From: an uncultured Desulfovibrionaceae bacterium
GTDB taxonomy: Bacteria; Desulfobacterota; Desulfovibrionia; Desulfovibrionales; Desulfovibrionaceae
Direction of reading: 5' to 3'
Assembly (NCBI GenBank): GCA_949427775.1
Contig: CASQEL010000079.1
Coordinates: forward strand, 1-7,984
Length of the DNA stretch: 7,984 bases
Both the position numbers and the translations under genes were made by a program. Numbering within the stretch: the first letter of the stretch is position 1; each line of letters opens with the position of its first letter. Under the pieces are notes generated by a model, which searched no databases, had not been told where the DNA came from, and saw only the letters and a program-made list of their open reading frames with translations. Shown here piece by piece: positions 1-6,305 of the stretch.

Positions 1-93
1 CCTTCCTTCAAGAACTTTTATTATGGTCGGCGAAGAGACGCCGCAACGCGCGGGGACAGCCCACGCGCCGGGGTCCCCCGGCGATGCGGGAAA
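1..93 (-). repeat. Dispersed repeat, left copy (inverted relative to right end)
   Basis: Bases 1-93 match the reverse complement of 7889-7981. The outer 52 bases are identical and I count six mismatches in the remaining 41. The element can fold. One hairpin is GCCGGGG/CCCCGGC at 67-82; another is CGGCG/CGCCG with a 6-base loop at 28-43. Read outward on the minus strand, it ends in a purine-rich stretch (CTTGAAGGAAGG) resembling a ribosome binding site. In both copies the outward strand can be read as a peptide tail ending RRLFADHNKSS; I treat this as incidental because the DNA and hairpins are equally conserved. It is probably a multicopy intergenic repeat at which the assembly stopped. This is inferred from its position at both window ends. 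Confidence 0.8.
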
Positions 94-137
94 CGGAAAA
101 CGGCGGCTTGCGGCAGGCGGGGTAATGGGGGCTGCCC

Positions 138-1301
138 CTAAAACAGCCGCATGTGAAGCATGTTGAAGAACCAGCCCGCCAGAGTGAAGATGACAAGCAG
201 CATGCCCAGGAAGACGGCCAGCAGCTTCCAGCGCATGACCTGTTTGAGCATGAGCACTTCCGGCAAACTGGCGGCGACGGCGCTCATGCAAAAGGCCAAT
301 GTCGTGCCCACGGGCAACCCCTTGAGCAGCAGGCTTTCCATGATCGGAATGATCCCCGTGACGTTGGTATACAAGGGAATGCCGACGAGCACCGCCAGAG
401 GCACGGACCACCATTGCCCGGCGCCCAGGTTGTCCGCGAACCAGTCTTGCGGCACAAAGCCGTGAAGCGCGGCCCCCAGACCGACGCCGATGACGACCCA
501 CAGCCAGACTTTGCGGAAAATCGCGCCTGTTTCAGCCCAGGCGAATGTATGGCGTTCCATGAGTCCCGTTTTGGGCCGTTCTCCGGGCCGCGTCGCCGCC
601 ACCTGCGGGCAGGGGGTGCGCATGGCGTTCAGCAGAAAGGGTTGCAGCCAGCGTTCCGCGTGAAGCGCGTCCATGATCATGCCCCCGACAATGCCCGCCG
701 TCATGCCGACGATCACATAGATGAGGGTGAATTTCCATCCTAAAAGGCCCCACAACAGCACCACGGCTATTTCGTTGATCAGCGGCGAGGTGATCAAAAA
801 CGCCATGGTGCTGCCCAGGGGGATGCGGGCCGTGGTAAATCCCACAAAAAGAGGAATGCTGGAACAGGAGCAGAAGGGCGTGACAGCGCCGAAACCGGCT
901 CCCAAAATGTAGCCGATGCCGCGCCCCTTTCCCCGCAGATAGTCCCGAACACGCTCCGTATGCATCCCGGCCCGCAACCAGGCGATGACGTACACCATGA
1001 ACACGAGCAGAAGAAGAATTTTAGCCGTGTCATAAAAGAAAAATTCGAGAGCATCCCCCAGCGGAGCGCCTTTTTCCGGGAAGAAAAGATCATGGGCCAG
1101 CCGGCGCGAGACGGGCGCAATACAGGAGTATATCGTCCCCCACACAACCAGGGCAACGACGCCGATCCCGAAGTAACGGCGTTTGTCGACACGCCTCGGA
1201 GCGTCGCATTGCCGGGACGGCGCGCTTTTTTGACACGCGCACGGGAAGAGGGGACGGAGCGTTTGTTTTTGTTCCGAAGAACCGGAGCAGCAGTGCGGCA
1301 T
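138..1301 (-). CDS. ArsP-like / UPF0718 family membrane permease
   Basis: Predicted inner-membrane permease of 387 residues, of the UPF0718 (DUF318, ArsP-like) family. Characterised members such as ArsP export trivalent organoarsenicals; the substrate here is not shown by the sequence. About eight or nine hydrophobic segments are visible, roughly at residues 43-63, 92-110, 130-155, 163-185, 189-211, 265-285, 300-320, 330-350 and 360-382. The family hallmark TPFCSCSSIPLF lies at 141-152 with Cys144 and Cys146, followed by TSPLINE at 171-177. The second half has GIPLYTNVTGIIP near 308-319. The cytosolic N-terminus is unusually Cys-rich (HCCS, PCAC, QC within the first 32 residues). I chose ATG at 1301 because AGAGGA lies just upstream; a TTG at 1340 would put the start inside the operator-like palindrome. 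The gene follows arsR by 56 bases, so metalloid- or redox-responsive control is likely. No thioredoxin or other ars gene lies between it and the window edge. Confidence 0.85.
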   Translation of the reverse strand: MPHCCSGSSEQKQTLRPLFPCACQKSAPSRQCDAPRRVDKRRYFGIGVVALVVWGTIYSCIAPVSRRLAHDLFFPEKGAPLGDALEFFFYDTAKILLLLVFMVYVIAWLRAGMHTERVRDYLRGKGRGIGYILGAGFGAVTPFCSCSSIPLFVGFTTARIPLGSTMAFLITSPLINEIAVVLLWGLLGWKFTLIYVIVGMTAGIVGGMIMDALHAERWLQPFLLNAMRTPCPQVAATRPGERPKTGLMERHTFAWAETGAIFRKVWLWVVIGVGLGAALHGFVPQDWFADNLGAGQWWSVPLAVLVGIPLYTNVTGIIPIMESLLLKGLPVGTTLAFCMSAVAASLPEVLMLKQVMRWKLLAVFLGMLLVIFTLAGWFFNMLHMRLF

Positions 1302-1323
1302 GAGGGTATCCTCTGTTTTCTTT

Positions 1324-1345
1324 ATTGGCAAAATTGCCAATTATA
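1324..1345 (-). promoter_or_regulatory. Internal promoter and operator-like palindrome before the permease
   Basis: The 56-base gap between arsR and the permease holds an inverted repeat ATTGGCA-AAAT-TGCCAAT (1324-1341). A perfect TATAAT -10 box (minus strand, 1345-1340) abuts and overlaps it. No good -35 box is visible at the usual distance, which would fall around 1363-1368 and reads AAGCAC. A palindrome overlapping a -10 element is the classic layout for an ArsR/SmtB repressor site, so this may be a second, derepressible promoter for the permease. The left half of the palindrome (TTGGCAAAAT) recurs at 1707-1716 in front of arsR. Binding by the neighbouring ArsR is inference. Confidence 0.5.
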
Positions 1346-1357
1346 AAGGCGGAAAAA

Positions 1358-1681
1358 TCACCGTGCTTTCAGCATATCCAGTTGAGAAAGAACACGTTTC
1401 TCTACAAGCCGGCCGGTACACGTCAGAAATGTTTCCAGACAGCAAAGAGAAAGGCGATAGTACATGTTCGTCCCTCGTTTTTCAGTGGAGACGATTCCGG
1501 CTTCCCGGAGAACAGAAAGATGTTTGGAGACGGTGGACATGTCGTCTCCCACCAGGGCTTGCAAATCGCACACGCACTTTTCCCCGTCGCGGAGCGCATC
1601 CACCATGAGCAAACGGCTCGGATGCCCCAGGGCTTTGAATATTTTCGCCTGCTCCGCGATATATTGCCTGTTGTGAGTCAT
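1358..1681 (-). CDS. ArsR/SmtB-family metalloregulatory repressor
   Basis: A 107-residue winged-helix transcriptional repressor of the ArsR/SmtB family, normally a dimer that leaves its operator when thiol-binding metals or metalloids bind. FKALGHPSRLLMVDAL (15-30) is the typical first helical region. The sensor-like CVCDL motif has Cys36 and Cys38. The recognition helix is in DMSTVSKHLSVLREAGIV (47-64), followed by the wing EKRGTNMYYRL. Three more cysteines near the C-terminus (Cys80, Cys81, Cys88) could complete a thiolate site. The open frame extends upstream to 1807. I take ATG at 1681 because AGGAAGGGG sits 6 bases before it, and because the upstream extension would cover the promoter and the end of selB and does not resemble the family. 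It is the first gene of a pair with the permease and most likely represses both. Confidence 0.88.
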   Translation of the reverse strand: MTHNRQYIAEQAKIFKALGHPSRLLMVDALRDGEKCVCDLQALVGDDMSTVSKHLSVLREAGIVSTEKRGTNMYYRLSLCCLETFLTCTGRLVEKRVLSQLDMLKAR

Positions 1682-1695
1682 GCGACGCCCCTTCC

Positions 1696-1740
1696 TGTTT
1701 GGCTGTTTGGCAAAATAGACATTATTGTCCCCCTCGTCAA
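1696..1740 (-). promoter_or_regulatory. arsR promoter with operator-like symmetry
   Basis: On the minus strand TTGACG (1740-1735) and TATTTT (1717-1712) are separated by exactly 17 bases and lie 31 bases upstream of the arsR ATG, a good sigma-70-type fit. The spacer contains an inverted repeat GACA-TTAT-TGTC (1718-1729). Just downstream of the -10 box is a tandem direct repeat TGTTTGGC (plus-strand reading, 1696-1703 and 1704-1711). Its right copy runs into TTGGCAAAAT, the same motif found in the palindrome before the permease. Either element could be the ArsR operator. The -35 box overlaps the end of the out-of-frame extension of the frameshifted selB reading frame, but lies beyond the proper selB stop. 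Confidence 0.55.
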
Positions 1741-1791
1741 GAAGCATTCCGGCAGGTCGAAAAGCAGGACAGGCAACGCGGACGGCGGCCC

Positions 1792-3719
1792 TTATCGGCC
1801 CCGCCACTGCCGCTTGTCGCCCACGCGCACGGTGATCCGCTCCCGATCCATATATTCCAGCAGGGCAATGAGAAACTTGCGGGAAATACCGTCCAGCAAT
1901 TCCTTGAGTCCCGCGGGGTCCAGATCGTCGTGGGTTTCAAACCAGGCCCGCACCCGCGTTTTGACCTCCTCCACCACCGGCGTCGCGTAGTACAAGCCGT
2001 CCCTGACCTTAACCAGGGCCTTTCTTCCACCAGCAGTTTGAGCACGGGCGCGGCCTGTTTGGCGTCCACGCCCAGGGCGGCCAGCACGTCCTTCAGATTG
2101 GGCGGCGTCAGTCCGCCCCGCGCGTGGGCCTCCAGAATTTTGTCCCGCAACCCCGCCTGGTCCGAGGCCAGCTCCACCTTGTGTTCCGGCAGGCGCAGCA
2201 CGTCCCCTTCGGCCACCAGGCTTCCGGCGCGCAGACAACGCTCCACCACGAAATAGGCCAGCCTGGGGGCCAGATTGCGTCCCCAGCCGGAAAGCAGCAC
2301 GCCCCGCGCCATGCCCGCCTTGAGCGGTTCTTTGGCATGGAAGGCCGCGGCGTGCGCCAGACAGCCCGTCACAAGCGCCGCCAGGGCGGTCGCGCCGATC
2401 CAGGCTTTTCCTTCCTTGTCGAAACAAAAAGCCTGCCCCTTGCCGCTCAGGGACAGCAACTGCTTTTCCAGCCGCCGGACCTCCAGTCCGGTCAGCACCG
2501 CCAGCTCGGCCAGCCGGGCGCCCCGGCTTCCGGCCAACGCCAACTGCGCCGCCGCCAACGCCTCTCCCCCCCTGTCGGCGGTTTCGGGCAGCGCATCCAG
2601 CAGCGCGAAGCGCGCCGCGAAATCGGCGTCCTTGCGGCGCAGCCGACAATCCAGCGGGTGCACCAGCACCCCGCCGGCCACCGTGCGCAGCGGAGAATAG
2701 GCCCGCACCACGCAGCGGTCGTCGAACACTCCCACCATGGGATCGGCAAAACGCACCTCGGTCAGGGCTGTTTCGCCGGGGTTCAACCGGTCGCGATCAA
2801 AGAAATACAGGCGGGCCGCCACCTCCCGCGCGCCGTGGTGGAAATGGATTTCCGTCCGGTTGCGCAGGGCGCGGGGGGAAGACGACAGACAGGACAGGCG
2901 CACCATCCAGCGCATGGCCGGGAACAGCGTATCCGCATGGGCCAGCACATCGCCACGGCGAATCTCGTCCACGTCCGCGTTCTGCAGATTGACGGCGCAA
3001 CGCTGTCCCGCCCCCGCCGTCTCCACAGCCGTTCCGTGGCTTTGCAGGCCGCGCACCCGCACGGGCAGGTTTCCCGGCATCAGCGCGGCGTCTTCGCCCA
3101 CCGCCACTTTTCCCGCCAGAACCGTGCCCGTGATCACCGTGCCGTGTCCTTTCATGGTGAAAGCGCGGTCCACCGGCAGCCGGAACACATCGCTGCGGCG
3201 CTGCGGCGACAGGGTGCGGGCCAGCTCGAACACATGGGCGCGCAGCCTGTCCACCCCCTCGCCCGTGGCCGAAGACACCGGCAAGATGGGCGCGCCTTCC
3301 AAAAAGGTTCCGGCCAGAAACCCGGCGATGTCCTCGCGGGCCAGTTCCAGCCAGTCCGGGTCCACCATGTCGATCTTGGTCAGGGCCACGAAACCGTGCC
3401 GGATGCCCAGCAGGGAACAGATTTCCAAATGTTCCCGCGTCTGGGGCATGACCCCTTCGTCGGCCGCGATGACCAGCATCACAAAATCTATGCCCGCGGC
3501 CCCGGCCACCATGTTTTTGACGAAACGCTCGTGACCGGGCACATCCACGATGCCCAGACGCCGGCCGTCCGGCAGATCGCACCAGGCAAAGCCCAGTTCG
3601 ATGGTGATGCCGCGGCGCTTTTCCTCCTCCAGACGATCGCAGTCTATGCCGGTCAGGGCGCGCACCAGCGAAGTCTTGCCATGATCGATATGTCCGGCGG
3701 TGCCGAGAACGACGGGCAT
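1792..3719 (-). CDS. selB: Selenocysteine-specific elongation factor SelB, interrupted by a frameshift
   Basis: SelB carries selenocysteyl-tRNA(Sec) to ribosomes paused at UGA codons beside a SECIS hairpin. The start at 3719 has AAGGAG 6 bases upstream. The GTPase motifs are complete: GHIDHGKT (9-16), RGITI (36-40), DVPGH (59-63) and TKID (114-117). EF-Tu-like domains 2 and 3 follow, then the winged-helix region. The frame holds through VLKLLVEE (codon 566, ending at 2022) and then turns into Trp/Arg-rich nonsense, stopping at 1737. From 2022 the -1 frame gives a credible SelB C-terminus, KALVKVRDGLYYATPVV through GDKRQWRGR, with stop TAA at 1794-1792. Joining the frames gives about 642 residues, a plausible length for the family. 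As written, the allele lacks the last winged-helix domain, which recognises SECIS RNA, and would probably not decode selenocysteine. A lost A in GAAGAAAGG (2027-2019), as mutation or sequence error, explains this best. Confidence 0.9.
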
Positions 3720-3897
3720 GGGGAACTCCTTGTTTTCGAAAAAAAATCTCCGTATCTTGCGGGCGGAATATCCGGAACGGATCGCTTCCGCGCCTTCGGC
3801 GCGTTATGCGCCGCGTACGCTGCGTCAAGTGTAGGCAAGGAAAGGTTTCGCCTCAAGACAAATTCCGGGCACGTGTGGAAACAGATGGGGGAATGAC
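3720..3897. promoter_or_regulatory. Divergent intergenic region between selB and yjbQ
   Basis: This 178-base gap must contain the start signals for selB (minus) and the yjbQ-dinB pair (plus). Visible elements are a palindrome TTTTCGAAAA (3733-3742), the selB ribosome binding site (3726-3731), and a short GC hairpin CGCGCC-TTC-GGCGCG (3789-3803) in what would be the selB leader. On the minus strand TTGACG (3828-3823) resembles a -35 box but has no convincing -10 partner. On the plus side only a purine stretch GGGGGAA precedes the yjbQ ATG. No promoter can be assigned with confidence. Confidence 0.3.
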
Positions 3898-4296
3898 ATG
3901 GAAGTATTGAAAATCACTACCGCGACGCGCGAACAGATGCTGGACGTTACGGGAGAGCTGCGCAAGCTCGTCAGCGCCAAACCCTGGAAGCGGGGCGCGC
4001 TGCTGCTGTTCTGCCCGCACACCACCTGCGGCCTGACCATCAACGAGGGCGCGGACCCCGATGTGGCCCGCGACATGCTCACGACCTTCAGCCGTCTTGT
4101 GCCCCGTCAGGGCGGCTATCGACATGTGGAAGGCAACAGCGACGCGCATGTCAAAACGAGCCTGATGGGGCCCTCTCTGCTCGTGCCGCTGGAGAACGGC
4201 GAGATTCGGCTGGGAACCTGGCAGAGCGTCTATCTGGTGGAAAGCGACGGGCCGCGCAACCGCACGCTGTGGGCGCAGTGGCTGCCCGGCGCGTGA
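3898..4296 (+). CDS. yjbQ: YjbQ / UPF0047 family protein
   Basis: A 132-residue protein matching the UPF0047 (YjbQ) family over its full length. The family forms small trimeric barrels with a conserved His-rich pocket. E. coli YjbQ has weak thiamin-phosphate synthase activity, but the physiological role is unsettled, so no pathway is assigned. Conserved blocks seen here are CPHTTCGLTINEGADPDV (39-56, with His41, Asn49, Glu50 and Asp53), HVEGNSDAHVKTSLMG (76-91, with His76, Asn80, Asp82, His84 and Lys86) and GTWQSVYLVESDGPRNR (106-122). These contain the residues expected to line the pocket. ATG at 3898 is preceded by GGGGGAA, a weak ribosome binding site. dinB starts 16 bases after the stop, so the two genes are probably co-transcribed, divergently from selB. 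Confidence 0.9.
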   Translation: MEVLKITTATREQMLDVTGELRKLVSAKPWKRGALLLFCPHTTCGLTINEGADPDVARDMLTTFSRLVPRQGGYRHVEGNSDAHVKTSLMGPSLLVPLENGEIRLGTWQSVYLVESDGPRNRTLWAQWLPGA

Positions 4297-4312
4297 TACG
4301 GCCGCAAACGCC

Positions 4313-5488
4313 ATGATGCGCTGGATCTGCCATATCGACATGGACGCTTTTTTCGCCTCCATCGAGCAACTGGACGATCCCGCGTTACGCGGGCGTCCTG
4401 TGGTGGTGGGCAACGGAGGCCGGGGCGTGGTGGCGGCCGCATCCTATGAGGCCCGCCGCTTCGGCGTGCATTCGGCCATGCCGGTGAGTCTCGCCCGCCG
4501 CCTGTGCCCGGAGGGCGTGTTCGTGCGTGGCCGCCGTGACCGCTACCGGGAGGTTTCCCGCACGGTCATGAAGGTGCTGGGCGATTTCTCGCCGCATGTG
4601 GAACCGGCCTCCATCGACGAAGCCTACCTGGACGCCACGGGCTTGGAACGGCTGTTCGGCCCGGTGGATATGCTGGCCCGCCGCATCAAGGAAGCCGTGC
4701 GCACGGCCACGGGCGGCCTGACCTGCTCCGTGGGCGCGGCCCCGGTCAAATTTCTGGCCAAGATCGCCTCGGATGTGAACAAGCCCGACGGCCTGTTCAT
4801 TCTGCGCCCGGATCAGGTCGCCGACTTTCTGCGTCCCCTGCCTGTGGAGCGGCTGCCCGGCGTGGGCAGGCGCTTCATGAACGCCCTCAGCGCCATGGGC
4901 GTGCGCACGGCGGGCGACGTGCTGCGGTATCCGGAATCTTTCTGGCAGCGACGTTTCGGCAAGGCCGGGCAGGTGCTGTTCGATCGCGCCCGTGGCCTGG
5001 ATGAACGTCCGGTGGAGCCCCTCGGCATGCCCAAATCCGAAAGCGCGGAAACCACCTTTGCCGAAGACACGCGGGATCGAGCCTTCCTGCAACGGCGGTT
5101 GATGGGCCATGCCGAACGCGTCGGGACATCCCTGCGGCGTCACGGACTGTCCGGGCGCACCATCACCCTCAAGGTCAAATACGCGGATTTTCGCCAGATC
5201 ACCCGCAGCCGCACGCTGCCCCTGTCCACCAACGCCACGGAAACCATCTTTGAAACGGCCTGCGCCCTGCTCGACGCCCTGCATCTGGAACAGCCGGTGC
5301 GGCTTATCGGCCTGGGCGTTTCCGGCTTCGACCATGCGGCCGAGCAGATGCCGCTGCCCGTGGCTCCGTTTCCCGCGCGGGACGAAACACGCCGCAGAAA
5401 CCTGGACAGCGCGCTGGATGCCCTGCGCGCCCGCTTCGGCAGCCGCGCCGTTGTCCGGGGGCGACTGTTCGGGGAAGACGAGCAGTAG
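4313..5488 (+). CDS. dinB: DNA polymerase IV (Y-family translesion polymerase)
   Basis: Error-prone polymerase that copies past damaged template bases. The 391 residues cover the full Y-family core. The first metal-binding motif is HIDMDAFFASIE (7-18), with Asp9 and the steric-gate aromatic Phe14. Catalytic Asp102 and Glu103 lie in SIDEAYLD (100-107). CSVGAAPVKFLAKIASD is the palm-domain motif, and LPGVGRRFMNALSAMGV is the helix-hairpin-helix thumb. A little-finger domain follows (around 230-345). The usual C-terminal clamp-binding peptide is not obvious: the protein ends LFGEDEQ, and the nearest candidate is EQMPLPV about 40 residues earlier. Two ATG codons occur in tandem (4313 and 4316) with no clear ribosome binding site, so translation may be coupled to yjbQ 16 bases upstream. 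No SOS-box-like site is apparent directly before the gene. Confidence 0.95.
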   Translation: MMRWICHIDMDAFFASIEQLDDPALRGRPVVVGNGGRGVVAAASYEARRFGVHSAMPVSLARRLCPEGVFVRGRRDRYREVSRTVMKVLGDFSPHVEPASIDEAYLDATGLERLFGPVDMLARRIKEAVRTATGGLTCSVGAAPVKFLAKIASDVNKPDGLFILRPDQVADFLRPLPVERLPGVGRRFMNALSAMGVRTAGDVLRYPESFWQRRFGKAGQVLFDRARGLDERPVEPLGMPKSESAETTFAEDTRDRAFLQRRLMGHAERVGTSLRRHGLSGRTITLKVKYADFRQITRSRTLPLSTNATETIFETACALLDALHLEQPVRLIGLGVSGFDHAAEQMPLPVAPFPARDETRRRNLDSALDALRARFGSRAVVRGRLFGEDEQ

Positions 5489-5614
5489 ACGCCCTTTTTC
5501 CGGAGCGGATTCGCTTGCGGATTGACACGACAGTAGTCACATGAGCCGCTGTCAGGGACGTAGTCCGACCATCTCCGCCGCGTCGCGCTCCCGGCCGCAT
5601 GCGCAACGCGACGA

Positions 5615-5690
5615 TCACAGGAACAGCGACAGGGCGCAGCCCGCCATGAGCAACGCCGGCGACCCGTTTGTTCTCCGCGGATAACGTGCG
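5615..5690 (-). pseudogene. Possible C-terminal remnant of a membrane transporter
   Basis: On the minus strand one frame reads SAENKRVAGVA. The adjoining frame then gives LMAGCALSLFL, reading the first Leu as lost with two bases, and ends in a TGA stop at 5617-5615. Together they resemble the last transmembrane helix of small permeases such as the EamA/DMT family, where a pattern like RLAGVALMLAGCALSL is common. Joining the two pieces needs a two-base indel near 5648. The match is short and in simple hydrophobic sequence, so it could be chance. Its position next to a regulator tail of opposite orientation makes it worth recording. Confidence 0.22.
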
Positions 5691-5717
5691 AACCCCTTCT
5701 GCAACGCCCCGCCGCAA

Positions 5718-5854
5718 AGACTCCAGGAAGCGGCGACGTCAATCCGACCCTGTCCACCGTCTGGAAAATCGCCAACGGGCTGAAACTGTCGACACTCTGC
5801 CTTTTTGCCCGCCCGCCGCGTCAGATTTTGCGTATTTTTCGGTCGAGTGCATAA
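5718..5854 (+). pseudogene. C-terminal remnant of an XRE-type helix-turn-helix regulator
   Basis: The frame from 5732 reads GDVNPTLSTVWKIANGLKLS and ends in TAA at 5852-5854. This is close to the second half of the HTH_3 (XRE/Cro-CI) domain, whose consensus includes G-x-x-NPTL-x-T-(L/V)-W-KIA-x-x-L. The preceding bases read RLQEA in the frame offset by one, which would be the end of the recognition helix (as in SRLE-x-G), so a base has been lost near 5730. No first half of the HTH domain or start codon can be found upstream. The downstream tail, LCLFARPPRQILRIFRSSA, is unremarkable. I read this as a broken gene end. Confidence 0.5.
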
Positions 5855-6014
5855 AACACTCCCTCAAAATACGCTCATCTTCCTTGCGGGCAAACAAAAA
5901 TTCTATAGTGTCAACACGCCCTGAAGCGGATTTACTTTGACTTTGCGAAACCCCACAGTGATTCCGCTCTCAAGGGCGAATCGCGGACAATCACGCCATT
6001 TCATACCCTTGCCG

Positions 6015-6048
6015 CCTCCCGGACGCCGTCGCGTCCGGGAGGTTTTTT
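6015..6048 (+). terminator. Strong intrinsic terminator
   Basis: CCTCCCGGACGC (6015-6026), loop CGTC, then the perfect complement GCGTCCGGGAGG (6031-6042), followed by TTTTTT (6043-6048). A 12-bp GC-rich stem with a T tract is a textbook Rho-independent terminator for plus-strand transcription. There is no A tract on the left side, so it should act in one direction only. The nearest intact upstream gene, dinB, ends more than 500 bases earlier. It may be left over from the broken regulator, end a read-through yjbQ-dinB transcript, or end a small RNA. Confidence 0.9.
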
Positions 6049-6054
6049 ACAGCG

Positions 6055-6245
6055 CCAATACGTCTGTATCTTTACATATACGTATAAAAAAGAGCGCATG
6101 CGGAAATATATTTACTCTAATGCGTATACACATTTATATACCTATTATTGTTAAAATTATAGTGAAATATTTTATATTTAATAAAAGAAATTCTGTAATT
6201 ATATATCCTTGCACAGGATACGCATACCATTTAAAAAGTTACTGC
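6055..6245 (+). promoter_or_regulatory. AT-rich block, probable promoter region of the repeat protein
   Basis: Composition changes abruptly from GC-rich to overwhelmingly A/T for about 190 bases, starting right after the terminator and ending about 60 bases before the next start codon. Candidate promoter elements include TTGTTA (6148-6153) with TTATAT (6172-6177) at 18-base spacing, but many hexamers fit in such sequence. The 8-mer ATGCGTAT (6120-6127) recurs inverted as ATACGCAT (6218-6225), flanking this candidate. The palindrome TACGTA lies near 6078-6083. These could be binding sites for a dimeric regulator or a nucleoid protein; this is inference. Confidence 0.45.
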
Positions 6246-6305
6246 TGAAAAATTCCATTTCAACCTCGTTCATGCCTCGCCACTTTTTCCTCTCGCGGAG
6301 GTTCC

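Larger units (their letters stand above)
5489..6305. other. Gene-poor interval after dinB
   Basis: This 817-base stretch has no intact gene that I can support. From left to right it holds about 125 bases with nothing recognisable, a possible transporter tail on the minus strand (5615-5690), an XRE regulator tail on the plus strand (5718-5854), about 160 unremarkable bases, a strong terminator (6015-6048) and an AT-rich block leading into the next gene. Open frames here (for example 5668-5940 and 5937-6248, plus strand) run across these elements and look random in composition. Confidence 0.6.

Noticed and set aside
8..196. 62-residue minus-strand frame ending in RRLFADHNKSS
   Set aside because: It overlaps the permease end out of frame, and its shared tail comes from the DNA repeat, whose hairpins are conserved independently of any frame.
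1737..1791. C-terminal extension of SelB in the original frame to a stop at 1737
   Set aside because: The sequence after codon 566 in that frame is low-complexity Trp/Arg/Cys nonsense, while the adjacent frame carries conserved SelB sequence ending at 1792.
1682..1807. N-terminal extension of the ArsR frame up to 1807
   Set aside because: It would overlap the selB end and cover a good promoter; the ATG at 1681 has a strong ribosome binding site and matches the family start.
3789..3803. Hairpin CGCGCC-TTC-GGCGCG in the selB leader as a SECIS-like autoregulatory element
   Set aside because: The stem is only 6 bp with a 3-base loop and no bulge or known SelB-binding loop sequence; too simple to support the idea.
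2124..3896. 590-residue plus-strand open frame opposite selB
   Set aside because: It is the antisense shadow of a high-GC gene: Arg/Gln/His-rich, no recognisable domain, while the minus strand encodes unmistakable SelB motifs.
5937..6248. 103-residue plus-strand frame
   Set aside because: It runs through the terminator stem and the AT-rich block and has no ribosome binding site or recognisable sequence.
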